Positions 35,647-45,071 are shown, counted from the stretch's first letter. The stretch: 64,000 nucleotides of DNA from Roseivivax sediminis (GCF_900112685.1 NZ_FOMS01000009.1:174241-238240); one strand, 5' to 3'. The notes: generated from the sequence alone by a model not told the origin. Translations and numbers: made by a program.

Positions 35647-36525
35647 ATGTCAATCTTCGTCAATTCGGACACGCGTGTGCTCGTCCAGGGCATGACCGGA
35701 CGCGCCGGCACGTTCTATACCGACCAGGCGATCCGCTACGGATCGACCTATGTCGGCGGCGTGCGTCCCGGCAAGGGCGGCCGCAAGCACCTCGACCTGC
35801 CGCTGTTCGACACCGTCGCCGAGGCAAAGGATCGGACGGACGCGAACGCGAGCCTCGTGATCGTGCCGGCGCACAATGCCGCCGCCGCGATGATCGAGGC
35901 GATCGAGGCCGGCATCGGCACCGTCGTCTGCGTGACCGAACGCGTACCGCAGCACGACATGAGCCGCGTGAAGGCCGCCCTTCGCGGATCGGAGACGAGC
36001 CTCATCGGGCCGAACTCTCAGGGCATCCTGACACCCGGCCAGTGCAAGATCGGCGTCATGCCGACGGCGGACGTCAAGCCCGGCAATATCGGCATCGCCT
36101 CGCGCTCGGCCTCGCTCACCTCCGAGATCCTGAGCCAGTGCGGCCGCGCGGGGCTCGGCACCACGACCACGGTCGGCGTCGGCGGCGACAACCTGCACGG
36201 CGTCGACTTCGTCGACTGCCTGTCCCGCTTCAAGGACGATCCCGAAACCGAGGCCGTGGTGCTGATCGGAGAGATCGGCGGCCGGGCCGAAGAGGATGCC
36301 GCCGACTATCTGCGGTCCGTGGATTTCGGCAAGCCCGTGGTCGCCCTTGTGGTCGGGCGCCACGCGCCGCAGGGTCGCCGGATGGGCCATGCCGGCACCG
36401 TCTCCGCCTTCGGCGGCGGTTCGGCGGCCGAGAAGATCGACGTGCTGCGCAAGGCCGGCGCGACCGTCGCAGAAAATGCCGACCGCGTGGTCGCCGCCCT
36501 GAGCGGTCTGCGCAAGGCGGCCTGA
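35647..36525 (+). CDS. SucD-like acyl-CoA synthetase alpha subunit, divergent
   Basis: CoA-binding, phosphohistidine-carrying partner of the preceding gene; 292 residues with GGGAGGG before the ATG. The CoA loop [15 protein letters not shown] and the active-site histidine in GRRMGHAG are kept, so the ligase cycle should work. Specificity segments differ from Suc[15 protein letters not shown] instead of [22 protein letters not shown] instead of GPNCPGVI, and [11 protein letters not shown] instead of [11 protein letters not shown]. These changes agree with those in the beta subunit. The next gene begins 14 bases after the stop. Confidence 0.75.
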   Translation: MSIFVNSDTRVLVQGMTGRAGTFYTDQAIRYGSTYVGGVRPGKGGRKHLDLPLFDTVAEAKDRTDANASLVIVPAHNAAAAMIEAIEAGIGTVVCVTERVPQHDMSRVKAALRGSETSLIGPNSQGILTPGQCKIGVMPTADVKPGNIGIASRSASLTSEILSQCGRAGLGTTTTVGVGGDNLHGVDFVDCLSRFKDDPETEAVVLIGEIGGRAEEDAADYLRSVDFGKPVVALVVGRHAPQGRRMGHAGTVSAFGGGSAAEKIDVLRKAGATVAENADRVVAALSGLRKAA

Positions 36526-36539
36526 CCGAAAGGACTTAA

Positions 36540-37535
36540 ATGACCCGCGCCGACCTGCCCGAGACGATGAACGTGATCGACATGGACGGCTCCGGCGGGC
36601 CGGAAGTGCTGATCCCGGCCACGCGCGAGCTGCCCGAACCGAAAGCCGACGAGGTGCTGATCCGCGTCGTCGCCGCCGGCATCAACGGCCCCGATCTCGT
36701 CCAGCGGCGCGGACACTACCCGCCGCCCAAGGGCGCGTCGGACCTCCTGGGGCTCGAAGTCTCGGGCGAGGTGGTCGCGGTCGGGTCCGAACAGGCGCTC
36801 TGGTCGCCCGGCGACACGGTCTGTGCGCTGACCAACGGTGGCGGATATGCCGAATACGTCGCCGTGCGCGCCGATCACTGCCTGCCGGTCCCGTCCGGCC
36901 TCAGCATGATCGACGCGGCGAGCCTGCCCGAGACGTTCTTCACCGTCTGGAGCAACGTGTTCCTCGACCAGGTCATCCCGGAAGGCGGCAATTTCCTCGT
37001 CCATGGCGGCTCTGGCGGGATCGGCTCCACCGCAATCCAGCTCGGCGCGGCGATGGGGCTGAACGTGCTCACCACGGTGGAATCCGAGGAAGCCGCGGCC
37101 TTCGCCACCTCCCTCGGCGCGACACGCACGATCCTGTTCAAGGACGAAGATTTCGTGCCCATCGTGCGCGAGGCGGGCGGCGCGGACGTGATCCTCGATA
37201 TCATCGGCGGCGATTACGTGGCGCGCAACGTGAAGGCCTCGCGCGCCGACGGACGGATCGTGCAGATCGCCTTCAACGGCGGATCGAAGGTCGAGATCGA
37301 CCTGATGCCGATCATGCTGAAGCGGCTGCAATATACCGGATCCACGCTGCGCTCGCGCTCCGACGCGTTCAAGGCGCGCGTCGCCGAGGAACTGCGCACC
37401 GAGGTCTGGCCGCTCTTCTCCAGCGGCGCGCTGCGCAGCGTGATCCACGAGGTCCTGCCGATGGCGGACGCCGCGGAGGGCCACCGGATGATGGAAGGCG
37501 GCAAGCATCACGGGAAGATCCTGCTGACGCCCTGA
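36540..37535 (+). CDS. NAD(P)H-quinone oxidoreductase-like MDR protein (PIG3 family)
   Basis: Zinc-free medium-chain reductase of the zeta-crystallin/PIG3 type, 331 residues. The N-terminal GroES-like half has the INGPDLVQRRGHYPPP and GLEVSGEVVAVG segments; the Rossmann part has VHGGSGGIGSTAIQLGAAMG (about 157-176). It follows the SucD-like gene by 14 bases with AAAGGA upstream, so it is probably the third gene of that operon. Such enzymes reduce quinones or activated double bonds; whether it acts on the product of the CoA ligase is open. Confidence 0.8.
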   Translation: MTRADLPETMNVIDMDGSGGPEVLIPATRELPEPKADEVLIRVVAAGINGPDLVQRRGHYPPPKGASDLLGLEVSGEVVAVGSEQALWSPGDTVCALTNGGGYAEYVAVRADHCLPVPSGLSMIDAASLPETFFTVWSNVFLDQVIPEGGNFLVHGGSGGIGSTAIQLGAAMGLNVLTTVESEEAAAFATSLGATRTILFKDEDFVPIVREAGGADVILDIIGGDYVARNVKASRADGRIVQIAFNGGSKVEIDLMPIMLKRLQYTGSTLRSRSDAFKARVAEELRTEVWPLFSSGALRSVIHEVLPMADAAEGHRMMEGGKHHGKILLTP

Positions 37536-37598
37536 CCCATAAAGGCCAGTCCGTCCGAATGCGGCGGGCCGCCCCGCCTGCAAGACAAGGATGACGCC

Positions 37599-37646
37599 AT
37601 GACCACGCCCAGCGCACCGCCCCGACACGCGGGGAGCGGCCGATGA
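37599..37646 (+). CDS. Possible 15-residue leader ORF before folB
   Basis: ATG at 37599 with AAGGA 8 bases upstream; the frame ends in TGA that overlaps the folB ATG as ATGA. The peptide is Pro/Arg-rich (MTTPSAPPRHAGSGR) and has no known relatives. It may simply couple ribosomes into folB; chance occurrence is quite possible. Confidence 0.2.
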   Translation: MTTPSAPPRHAGSGR

Positions 37647-38518
37647 ACACCCTGGTCGACTTTCGCCGGGAGGCCGCCCCGAAACCCGCGGGGGTGAACC
37701 GCCTGCTTCTGGGCGACTATGTCCGCAAGACCGAGATCGGCGCCTTCGGTGAAGAGCGCGGCATCGAGCAGACGCTTCGCTTCAACGTCACCGTGGAGAC
37801 CGGCGCGCCCGGACCGGACGACGATGTCGACACGATCCTGAGCTACGACACGCTCGTTCAGGCAATCGACGACGTGCTGGGGGCGGAGCGGCTCGACCTG
37901 CTGGAGACGCTGGCCGACCGCGTCGCCGACCGCCTGCTGGGCCTGCCCACTGTCGGCCATGTGCAGCTGCGGGTGGAAAAGCTCGACCGCGGCCCGTTCA
38001 CGCTGGGCGTGGAGATCGAGCGTTCGGCCCCCGCCGGGCTGGCGCCGCTGCCCGACCGGATTTCGGCGGGCCCGGTTCCGGTGGTGGCGATGGTCACGCC
38101 CGAGGCGGCGGGCGATCCGCGCCTTCCGGACTGGCTCGACCGTTTGGCGGAGCCGGGCCGCCCCGTGGTGCTGACCGCCTGCGCCGCGCGCAGCGCCAGC
38201 CCGGCCTCCACCGCGGAGGCGCAGCGTCAGGTCGACCTTCTGGCGATGGAGCAGGCGGCCTGGAGCATCGCCGCCCGCGATCCCCGCGCCTGCGTCGTCG
38301 ACAGCCGGACGGAGCTGCAGCACGCCATGGACACCGGCCTTCTGGCGATCTGGGCGCCGAGCCGCATGGTCCGCCGGGCCCGCGAGGCCCCGGTGCGTGA
38401 CGATCTGAAGGGACTCGCGCTGACCTCCTGGTTCGCGCGCAGCCTCGGCGCAGACAGCGTGCGGGTCATCGACGGGGGCGGCCCGACCGGCGCGGCGCGC
38501 CCGCTGTCCGACCGATGA
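37643..38518 (+). CDS. folB: Dihydroneopterin aldolase (FolB) with C-terminal extension
   Basis: Folate biosynthesis: cleaves or epimerises dihydroneopterin. The first about 120 residues are the FolB fold, with LLLGDYVRKTEIGAFGEERG, DTILSYDTLV and the LLETLADRVADRLL helix holding the catalytic region. At 291 residues it is more than twice the normal length; the remaining part (about 130-290, with VLTACAARSAS and LALTSWFARSLGADSVRVID) looks globular and faintly recalls amino-acid-kinase domains, an uncertain impression. The stop overlaps the folA start as ATGA. Its placement beside folA and folD in a C1 island suggests dedicated tetrahydrofolate supply. Confidence 0.8.
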   Translation: MNTLVDFRREAAPKPAGVNRLLLGDYVRKTEIGAFGEERGIEQTLRFNVTVETGAPGPDDDVDTILSYDTLVQAIDDVLGAERLDLLETLADRVADRLLGLPTVGHVQLRVEKLDRGPFTLGVEIERSAPAGLAPLPDRISAGPVPVVAMVTPEAAGDPRLPDWLDRLAEPGRPVVLTACAARSASPASTAEAQRQVDLLAMEQAAWSIAARDPRACVVDSRTELQHAMDTGLLAIWAPSRMVRRAREAPVRDDLKGLALTSWFARSLGADSVRVIDGGGPTGAARPLSDR

Positions 38519-38991
38519 TCACGCTGATCGTGGCGCGGGCGCGGAATGGCGCCATCGGCCGGGACGGCACAATGCCGTGGCACCTGCCGGAGGACCTCGC
38601 CTTCTTCAAGACGGCGACCAAGGGCGGCGCGCTGATCATGGGCTCGCGCACATGGAAGAGCCTGCCGGTCCGCCCCCTGCCCGGCCGGCTGAACCTCGTC
38701 GTGTCCTCGGACCCGACTCTGTCGGAACACGTGGTGCCCGGCATCGACGCCGCGCTCGCGCGGGCCGAGGCGGAGGGCTACGAACATGTCTTCGGGATGG
38801 GCGGCGCGCGCATCTATTCGGAGATGCTGCCGCGCGCCGACCGCCTTCTGATCACCGAGGTGGACCTGTCGGTGCCGGACGCCGACACCTTCTTTCCCGA
38901 GATCGACGAAAACGAATGGCGGCTCGAGGACGAGACGGTGCTGCGCGACCGCAATCCGGTCTGCACTCTGCGAGAGCTTCGGCGCGCGTGA
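38515..38991 (+). CDS. folA: Dihydrofolate reductase
   Basis: NADPH-dependent reduction of dihydrofolate to tetrahydrofolate; 158 residues, the usual bacterial size. ARNGAIGRDGTMPWHLPEDL at about 8-27 carries the conserved Trp and acidic active-site residue. MGSRTWKSLP (about 43-52), the Arg in RLNLVVSS, the cofactor loop VFGMGGARIYSEML and TEVDLSVPDADTFFP follow in family order. Translationally coupled to folB (ATGA). No thyA is adjacent. A hairpin terminator follows the stop. Confidence 0.95.
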   Translation: MITLIVARARNGAIGRDGTMPWHLPEDLAFFKTATKGGALIMGSRTWKSLPVRPLPGRLNLVVSSDPTLSEHVVPGIDAALARAEAEGYEHVFGMGGARIYSEMLPRADRLLITEVDLSVPDADTFFPEIDENEWRLEDETVLRDRNPVCTLRELRRA

Positions 38992-38993
38992 AT

Positions 38994-39015
38994 CGCGGGG
39001 GCAGAGGCCCCCGCG
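38994..39015. terminator. Bidirectional terminator between folA and folD
   Basis: CGCGGGGGC / GCCCCCGCG around an AGAG loop, placed between convergent stops at 38991 and 39025. Confidence 0.7.
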
Positions 39016-39024
39016 AACGCTTCC

Positions 39025-39918
39025 TCAGGCGGTCAGGCCCTCGGGTTCCGGCAGACCGTTGGCGCGGCAGCACGCGGTGAGCGTGTTCGCCAAAAGGCAC
39101 GCGATGGTCATCGGGCCGACGCCGCCGGGCACGGGCGTGATCGCGCCGGCGACCTCTGCCGCGCTGGCATAATCGACATCCCCGACCAGCCGGGTCTTGC
39201 CGCCCTCGCCGGGAAGACGGTTGATGCCGACGTCGATGACGGTGGCCCCCTCGCCGATCCAGTCACCCGGCACCATCTCGGGCCGGCCCACGGCGGCGAC
39301 GACGATGTCGGCGCGGCGCACGACCTCAGGCAGGTCCTTCGTCCGCGAATGCGCGATGGTCACCGTGCAGCTATCGCCCAGCAGCAATTGCGCCATCGGC
39401 TTGCCGACGATGTTCGACCGGCCGACGATCACGGCATTCATCCCCGAGAGCGATCCGTGATGATGGCGCAGCATCATCAGGCACCCGAGCGGCGTGCACG
39501 GCACCATGGATTTCTGCCCGGTGCCCAGTAGCCCCACATTGGAGATGTGAAAGCCGTCCACGTCCTTGGCCGGCTCGATCGAGTTGATCACGAGGTCGGA
39601 GTTCAGGTGATCCGGCAGCGGCAGCTGCACCAGGATGCCGTGGATCGCAGGATCGACGTTCAGCTGCGCCACGAGCGCGAGAAGGTCGGCCTCCGACGTG
39701 TCGACGGGCAGGCGATGCTCCACGGAATGCATGCCGACCTCGTGGGTCTGCCGTCCCTTGTTGCGGACGTAGACCTCGCTCGCCGGGTCCTCGCCCACGA
39801 GGACGACGGCCAGCCCCGGCGTGAGCCCGTGATCGGCGCTGAGGCGGGCGACATGGTCGGCGACGCGTGCACGTACATCCGCGGCGAAAGCTTTCCCGTC
39901 AATGATGTCTGCGGTCAC
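39025..39918 (-). CDS. folD: Methylene-THF dehydrogenase / methenyl-THF cyclohydrolase
   Basis: Bifunctional enzyme interconverting 10-formyl-, methenyl- and methylene-tetrahydrofolate; with Fhs it moves formate carbon toward serine. 297 residues. Catalytic Lys lies in [14 protein letters not shown] (about 50-63), and conserved [20 protein letters not shown] site [14 protein letters not shown] and the C-terminal [19 protein letters not shown] are present. The start is GTG at 39918 with GGGAGAG upstream. A copy of the shared operator lies 32-52 bases upstream, tying it to the oxalate/serine-cycle genes. Confidence 0.95.
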   Translation of the reverse strand: MTADIIDGKAFAADVRARVADHVARLSADHGLTPGLAVVLVGEDPASEVYVRNKGRQTHEVGMHSVEHRLPVDTSEADLLALVAQLNVDPAIHGILVQLPLPDHLNSDLVINSIEPAKDVDGFHISNVGLLGTGQKSMVPCTPLGCLMMLRHHHGSLSGMNAVIVGRSNIVGKPMAQLLLGDSCTVTIAHSRTKDLPEVVRRADIVVAAVGRPEMVPGDWIGEGATVIDVGINRLPGEGGKTRLVGDVDYASAAEVAGAITPVPGGVGPMTIACLLANTLTACCRANGLPEPEGLTA

Positions 39919-39949
39919 GTAACTCTCCCTCTTCGGTGGAATTCTGGGA

Positions 39950-39970
39950 TGTGGGATACCAGGAACCGGT
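39950..39970. promoter_or_regulatory. Shared operator TGTGG-N11-CCGGT (copy 2, degenerate arm)
   Basis: TGTGG, eleven bases with GATACCA in the same register as copy 1, then CCGGT in place of CCACA. Upstream of folD by 32 bases. Confidence 0.45.
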
Positions 39971-40085
39971 ATTCACTAGACAAACAACGGATCACCATCT
40001 GTCTGATTTCCCGTAGTTTTTCAAGCCAGTAGGTAACGCTTGCTGACCAGTCATATCGGTTATGCAGCGCTGTCCGTTGCTCGCG

Positions 40086-40102
40086 ATGCCGCGTTGCGGC
40101 AT
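40086..40102. promoter_or_regulatory. Inverted repeat ATGCCGC-GTT-GCGGCAT
   Basis: Perfect 7-base arms 38 bases upstream of the small gene at 40140; possible operator or leader hairpin. Confidence 0.35.
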
Positions 40103-40139
40103 AGCCGATCCGAACAAGAATTTACCGACTGCATGAAAG

Positions 40140-40370
40140 GTGCCAGCCATGGCCTTCATCTCTTCGACCCCCGCTCGCGCCGGCTTCGGCCAATCCCTGC
40201 TGTCGCCGGTGCGCGCCGTCGTTCAGGCGATCAACTACATCCGCGCCTGCAACGTCATGGCCCGCGACTACGAGCAGATGTCGCACAAGACCGACGGCGC
40301 CCTGGCCCGCAACGGCCTGACCCGCGAAGATATCCCGGACGCGGTGCGCCGCAACGCCGGCCTGTTCTGA
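40140..40370 (+). CDS. DUF1127-like small protein
   Basis: 76 residues with AAAGG upstream of ATG. The C-terminal half has the helical pattern of DUF1127 proteins, with L-A-R-N-G-L-T-R-E-D-I-P in the place of the usual LaDiGLsRgDI. These small basic proteins have been linked to phosphate and RNA metabolism in alphaproteobacteria; no specific role here is implied. It stands alone between folD and hprA. Confidence 0.65.
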   Translation: MPAMAFISSTPARAGFGQSLLSPVRAVVQAINYIRACNVMARDYEQMSHKTDGALARNGLTREDIPDAVRRNAGLF

Positions 40371-40433
40371 TCTGCCGCACCGGAAGCGGCCGCGCCCCTT
40401 CGCCCGAACGGCGACGGGGCGGGCCCAAGGACG

Positions 40434-41387
40434 TCAGGTGACGTCGTTGCTCGGTTCGCCCCGGGCAAAGTTCTCAAGGTGATCGCGCACCTGATTCCAG
40501 AGCGTCTGCATCGCCTCTTCGCTGGCCCACGCGACATGCGGCGTGACGATGACGTTGGGACGATCCAGCACCTTCAGAAGCGGATTGTCCGCCGCCGGCG
40601 GCTCGGACGTCACCACGTCGAAGCCCGCGCCGGAAATCCACCCCTCGTCCAGCGCCTTCACCAGGTCGCCCTCGTGGACGAGACCGCCGCGCGAACAGTT
40701 CACCAGAAGCGGCTTCTGCTTCATCTTCCGGAACTCGGGCTCCGCGATCATGTCCTTGGTCGCGGGCATGAGCGGGCTGTGCAGCGTTATCACGTCTGCC
40801 GTTTCGAGAACCTGCTCCCACGGCGTGTAGAGCGGGCCGAGCCCCTCCACGCCCTTGTGAGCGGCGAACATCACCTCCATCCCGAAGGCACGGGCCAGCG
40901 TGGCAACACCCTGGCCGAGCACGCCTTCGCCAACGATGCCGATCTTCGAGCCTGACAGGTCCTTGATCGGGTGGTTGAAGAAGCAGAACTGCCCAGCCTT
41001 CTGCCATTCGCCGTCGATCACGTCCTGCCGGTAGCCGACGATGCTGCGCCGAAGCGCGAGGATCAGCGCGAAGGTATGTTCCGGCACGGTGTTGACGGCG
41101 TAGCCGCGCACGTTCGACACGACGATACCGCGCTCGCGGCAGGCGTCGAGGTCGAAGGCGTCGTAGCCGGTGGCCGGGATCGCGATCATCTTCAGCTTCG
41201 GGCAAGCTTCGATCGAATCGCGGCGGATCGGGACCTTGTTGGAGATGGCGATGTCCGCATCGGCGAGCCGTTCGGCCACCTGATCCGGGGCGGTCTGGTC
41301 GTATTCGATCCATTCATGGTCGAAGGACGGACGATTGAGCTCAACGCTGGGACCGATGGTCCCGCGGTCGAGAAAGACGATGCGCAT
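40434..41387 (-). CDS. hprA: Hydroxypyruvate reductase (D-2-hydroxyacid dehydrogenase)
   Basis: Serine-cycle enzyme reducing hydroxypyruvate to D-glycerate. 317 residues, resembling Methylobacterium HprA along its length as recalled (INKVPMR-type segment SNKVPIR, NTVPEH, QFCFFNHPI). NAD-binding loop GIVGEGVLGQGVATLA, catalytic Arg in NCSRGGLVHEGDL, Glu in FDVVTSEPP and His in VTPHVAWAS are visible. The gene is third or last in a minus-strand operon after glyA and the serine-glyoxylate aminotransferase gene; 65 bases with a hairpin separate it from the latter. Confidence 0.88.
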   Translation of the reverse strand: MRIVFLDRGTIGPSVELNRPSFDHEWIEYDQTAPDQVAERLADADIAISNKVPIRRDSIEACPKLKMIAIPATGYDAFDLDACRERGIVVSNVRGYAVNTVPEHTFALILALRRSIVGYRQDVIDGEWQKAGQFCFFNHPIKDLSGSKIGIVGEGVLGQGVATLARAFGMEVMFAAHKGVEGLGPLYTPWEQVLETADVITLHSPLMPATKDMIAEPEFRKMKQKPLLVNCSRGGLVHEGDLVKALDEGWISGAGFDVVTSEPPAADNPLLKVLDRPNVIVTPHVAWASEEAMQTLWNQVRDHLENFARGEPSNDVT

Positions 41388-41415
41388 GTGTTCCGCTCTC
41401 TGGTCTTGAAGGGAC

Positions 41416-41442
41416 CGGCGCGCGCCGACAGGACGCGCGCCG
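41416..41442. repeat. Hairpin between sga and hprA
   Basis: CGGCGCGCG / CGCGCGCCG with a 9-base loop, inside the serine-cycle operon. May tune hprA expression or stabilise the upstream message. Confidence 0.4.
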
Positions 41443-41452
41443 CAGCGACCGT

Positions 41453-42643
41453 TTATTGGGCCGCCAGAGCCGCAGATTGTTCGGTCGAGGCGTAATAGTC
41501 CACCGCCGCGCCGACACCCGCGCCGCTTTCGAACGGGATGCCCGCGTCGCGCATGGCCAGTTCCGCGCCGGACAGCGCCTGCATCACCATCAGCTCGTTC
41601 ATGTAGCCGAGGTGACCGATGCGGAAGACCTTGCCCGCCACCTTCGACAGGCCTGCGCCGAGCGACAGGTCATACTTGTGATAGGCGGCCTTGATCACGT
41701 CGTTGGCGTCATGCCCCTCGGGCACGACGATGGCGCTGACCGTGTCGGAGTTCCACTTCGGCTCTTTCGCGCAGAGCGACAGGCCCCAGGCGTCGACCGC
41801 GCGGCGGCAGCCCTCGGCAAGGCGATGGTGCCGCGCCCAGACATTCTCCAGCCCCTCGTCGAACAGCATGTCGAGCGAGGCGCGCAGACCGCGCAGCAGC
41901 GTGGTGGCCGGCGTGTAGGGAAAGAAGCCGTCCTTGTTCGTCTTCAGCATGTCGTCGAAGTCGAAGAAGCACTTCGGGAAGCCCTGCTTCGGCCGGTTGT
42001 CGAGCGCCTTCTGGCTCACCCCGACGATGCCGAGGCCGGTGGGCAGCATGAGCCCTTTCTGGGAGCCGGACACGGCGACGTCGACGCCCCACGCCTCCTG
42101 GTCGAAGGGCAGCGAGCAGATCGAGCTGACGCCGTCCACGAACAGCATCGCCGGGTGGCCGAGGCTGTCGAGCACCTCGCGCACCGCCTTGACGTCGCTG
42201 GTCACGCCGGTCGCGGTCTCGTTGTGGGTGACGAGCACGGCCTTGATCTTGTGCTCCTTGTCGGCGGCGAGCTTCTGTTCGTAAAGCTCGACCGGAACGC
42301 CGGTGCCCCATTCGCAGTCGATCGCGTCGACATCGAGTCCGAAGCGCTGGCACATGTCGACCCAGAGATACGAGAACTGGCCGAAGACCGAGGCGAGCAC
42401 CTTGTCGCCGGGGGCCAGCAGGTTGGCCACGGTCGCTTCCCAGCCGCCGGTGCCCGAGGCGGGATAGACGAAGACGTGCCCGTTCTCGAGCTTGAACGCC
42501 TTCTTGAGGTCGGCGAACAGCGGCAGCGTGAACTCCGGGAAATCCGGGGCACGGTGATCCTCGAGCGCCACGTCCATCGCCTGACGGACCTCGAAGGGCA
42601 TATTGGTGGGGCCGGGTACGGCCAGTCCTTTGAATCCAGACAT
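41453..42643 (-). CDS. sgaA: Serine-glyoxylate aminotransferase
   Basis: PLP enzyme converting serine plus glyoxylate to hydroxypyruvate plus glycine, central to the serine cycle. 396 residues from MSGFKGLAVPGPTNMPFEVR (ATG at 42643, GGAGG upstream; the GTG at 42670 is less likely). The fold-type I pattern is clear: PGPTN at the start, PASGTGGWEA, THNETATGV, FVDGVSSI, and the PLP lysine in VSGSQKGLMLP. It follows glyA by 23 bases. Confidence 0.94.
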   Translation of the reverse strand: MSGFKGLAVPGPTNMPFEVRQAMDVALEDHRAPDFPEFTLPLFADLKKAFKLENGHVFVYPASGTGGWEATVANLLAPGDKVLASVFGQFSYLWVDMCQRFGLDVDAIDCEWGTGVPVELYEQKLAADKEHKIKAVLVTHNETATGVTSDVKAVREVLDSLGHPAMLFVDGVSSICSLPFDQEAWGVDVAVSGSQKGLMLPTGLGIVGVSQKALDNRPKQGFPKCFFDFDDMLKTNKDGFFPYTPATTLLRGLRASLDMLFDEGLENVWARHHRLAEGCRRAVDAWGLSLCAKEPKWNSDTVSAIVVPEGHDANDVIKAAYHKYDLSLGAGLSKVAGKVFRIGHLGYMNELMVMQALSGAELAMRDAGIPFESGAGVGAAVDYYASTEQSAALAAQ

Positions 42644-42666
42644 CTTTTGTCCTCCGTCGTCCGTAT

Positions 42667-43983
42667 TCACATGTCGCCGTAGATCGGGAAGGTCTTGCAG
42701 AGCGAGATTGCCTCGGCCTTCACGGCCGCCTCGACCTCTCCGTTCCCGTCGGGTCCGTTCTGCGCCAGGCCCGTCAGCACCTTGTCGATCATCGTGCCGA
42801 CCCGCGTGAACTCCTCCGTGCCGAAGCCGCGGGTGGTGCCGGCCGGCGTGCCAAGGCGGATGCCGCTGGTCACGGTCGGCTTTTCGGGATCGTTCGGCAC
42901 GCCGTTCTTGTTGCAGGTGATGTGCGCCCGGCCGAGCGCCTTCTCGGCCTCGTTGCCGGTCACGCCCTTGGGGCGCAGGTCGACCAGCATCAGGTGCGTG
43001 TCCGTGCCGCCCGAGGTGATCGCGAAGCCCGCGTCGACCAGCGTCTTCGCCAGGGTCTGCGCGTTCTCGATCACGCTTGCCGCGTAGGTCTTGAACGACG
43101 GCTGCAGCGCCTCGCCAAAGGCCACCGCCTTGCCGGCGATCGCGTGCATCAGCGGGCCGCCCTGGAGACCCGGAAAGATCGCCGAGTTCACCTTCTTCGC
43201 GATGGCCTCGTCACCCGTCAGGATCATGCCGCCGCGCGGGCCGCGCAGGGTCTTGTGCGTCGTGGTGGTGGCCACATGCGCGTGCGGGAACGGCGAGGGG
43301 TGCAGCCCCGCCGCGACGAGCCCGGCGAAATGCGCCATGTCCACCAGAAGGTAGGCGCCGACCTTGTCCGCCACCGCGCGGAAGCGGGCGAAGTCGATGT
43401 GACGCGGATAGGCCGAGCCGCCGGCGATGATGATGGCGGGCTTGTGCTCCACCGCCAGCGCCTCCATCGCGTCGTAGTCGATGCGGTGGGTTTCGGCGTC
43501 GACGCCGTAATGCACCGCGTTGAACCACTTGCCCGACATGTTCGGCCGGGCGCCGTGGGTCAGGTGCCCGCCGGCGTCGAGGCTGAGCCCGAGGATCGTG
43601 TCGCCCGGCTTGGCCAGCGCGAGGAACACGCCCTGGTTGGCCTGCGAACCGGAATTGGGCTGCACGTTGGCGAAACCGCAGCCGAACAGCTCTGTCGCGC
43701 GTTCGATGGCCAGCGTCTCGACCTCGTCGACGTATTGGCAACCGCCGTAATAGCGCCGGCCCGGATAGCCTTCCGCGTACTTGTTGGTCAGCACGCTGCC
43801 GGCGGCGTCGAGCACCGCGCGGCTGACGATGTTCTCGGACGCGATCAGCTCGATCTCGTCGCGCTGGCGGCCAAGCTCGCGGCCGATCATCGCCGACAGC
43901 GCCGGATCGGTCCGATCCAGGCGGCTGCGGAAGAAGCTGTCGGTCGCATCGGGGCCGAGCGGGGTATCCGCGAAGTCTTCCAT
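42667..43983 (-). CDS. glyA: Serine hydroxymethyltransferase
   Basis: Condenses methylene-THF with glycine to serine, the C1 entry step of the serine cycle. 438 residues. Visible motifs: [34 protein letters not shown], the PLP lysine in [17 protein letters not shown], and a [16 protein letters not shown]-terminal motif. Located 35 bases after the PanE-like gene and 23 before sgaA, consistent with a pathway-dedicated copy. Confidence 0.96.
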   Translation of the reverse strand: MEDFADTPLGPDATDSFFRSRLDRTDPALSAMIGRELGRQRDEIELIASENIVSRAVLDAAGSVLTNKYAEGYPGRRYYGGCQYVDEVETLAIERATELFGCGFANVQPNSGSQANQGVFLALAKPGDTILGLSLDAGGHLTHGARPNMSGKWFNAVHYGVDAETHRIDYDAMEALAVEHKPAIIIAGGSAYPRHIDFARFRAVADKVGAYLLVDMAHFAGLVAAGLHPSPFPHAHVATTTTHKTLRGPRGGMILTGDEAIAKKVNSAIFPGLQGGPLMHAIAGKAVAFGEALQPSFKTYAASVIENAQTLAKTLVDAGFAITSGGTDTHLMLVDLRPKGVTGNEAEKALGRAHITCNKNGVPNDPEKPTVTSGIRLGTPAGTTRGFGTEEFTRVGTMIDKVLTGLAQNGPDGNGEVEAAVKAEAISLCKTFPIYGDM

Positions 43984-44018
43984 TCTGTCCTCCCCCGAGG
44001 GTGTGCCGGCGCTGCCTG

Positions 44019-45071
44019 TCAGGCGGCGGCGCGTTGGTTCTCAGAAAGCCGCTTGGTGACGGTCGCCGAAATGTCGTCGAGCTCCGCCGAAGATGCGCCG
44101 ACCTGGTCCGCGATTAGCTTGACCAGAAGGTCCACACGCTCGATCGCGTCAGCGCCGCTGTCGATGGCACGTGCCGCGGAGGACGGCTTGAGGAGCCCTT
44201 CCGCTGCCTTGGCGTACTTCTCGAACGGCACGAGGTCGGACGGATCGGCACCGAGGCGCGTGACGATGTTGTCGACCTGCTCGTAGACCCGACGCGACCG
44301 CTCAAGATCGCTGTGCACGGCCTCCTGAATCGGGCGCACGCCGTCGCGCTGAACGCAGCGGTAGTTACCGGTCAGGAGCATCGACCACTTCGCGAACGGC
44401 ACGAAGAGCGAATCGAACACCTTGAGCTTCACCGGGATGTCCTTGCCGTCGACGCGCAGCTCGTCGATCGCCTCGCTCATCTCGCGAAGCAACGCCGTGT
44501 GCTCCTCCTTCTCGAAGGGCGCGGCCTTGAAGTTGGTCGGCAGGCCGACATGCAGCACGTTCGCGCCGCTCTCGGGCAGGCGGAAGGCCTGCGGGTCGGG
44601 GCTGCACAGCGTCACGCAGCCCGGCGTGAACGCGTTCCAAGCCTCGGGGCAGCTGAAGCTGGGCTCCAGCGGGCCGGTATCGAGCCCCTCGATCCGCCGC
44701 AGGTAGGGCAGCGGGGGCATGTTCATGATCGACAGGCACGGAAGGCCGGCCTCGGCCACGCGGTGCAGCAGGTCGAGAATTGAGTCCGAGGCGTATTGCG
44801 GCTCGGACATCGCCAGCGCCACCATGTCGTAATTGCCGACCTGGACCTCTTCGGGGGGCATCGCGTCGAGCGTGCCGGGCATGTCGGCGGACCTGAACGA
44901 ACGGTGCTCGTCCTCGTCGCGAAGCTGAATGCGGACGTCGGTGCCTTCGGCATTGATCAGATCGGCGGTGCCGCGCCGGCAGACCAGCGTCACGTCGTAG
45001 CCGGCCATGAGCAGCTTGGTGCCGAGAAGAGAGCCGTAAGAGGCGCCGAGGATCAGGATCTTGTGGGCCAT
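44019..45071 (-). CDS. Ketopantoate reductase-fold protein, candidate oxalyl-CoA reductase
   Basis: 350-residue NADP(H)-dependent 6-phosphogluconate-dehydrogenase-like protein. Start [14 protein letters not shown] at 45071 with AGGAGG at good spacing. The Rossmann loop [10 protein letters not shown] is at about 7-16; the C-terminal helical domain has LLTGNYRC and the family Lys/Asn region around [15 protein letters not shown]. It heads an operon with glyA, sgaA and hprA rather than pantothenate genes. In Methylobacterium extorquens a PanE2 protein is known to reduce oxalyl-CoA to glyoxylate; operon position plus nearby oxc/frc make that a reasonable guess here. Plain ketopantoate reductase cannot be excluded. 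Confidence 0.7.
   Translation of the reverse strand: MAHKILILGASYGSLLGTKLLMAGYDVTLVCRRGTADLINAEGTDVRIQLRDEDEHRSFRSADMPGTLDAMPPEEVQVGNYDMVALAMSEPQYASDSILDLLHRVAEAGLPCLSIMNMPPLPYLRRIEGLDTGPLEPSFSCPEAWNAFTPGCVTLCSPDPQAFRLPESGANVLHVGLPTNFKAAPFEKEEHTALLREMSEAIDELRVDGKDIPVKLKVFDSLFVPFAKWSMLLTGNYRCVQRDGVRPIQEAVHSDLERSRRVYEQVDNIVTRLGADPSDLVPFEKYAKAAEGLLKPSSAARAIDSGADAIERVDLLVKLIADQVGASSAELDDISATVTKRLSENQRAAA

Noticed and set aside
34481..36525. Housekeeping succinyl-CoA synthetase
   Set aside because: Key substrate-site segments differ from SucCD and a canonical pair is present at 58537-60617.
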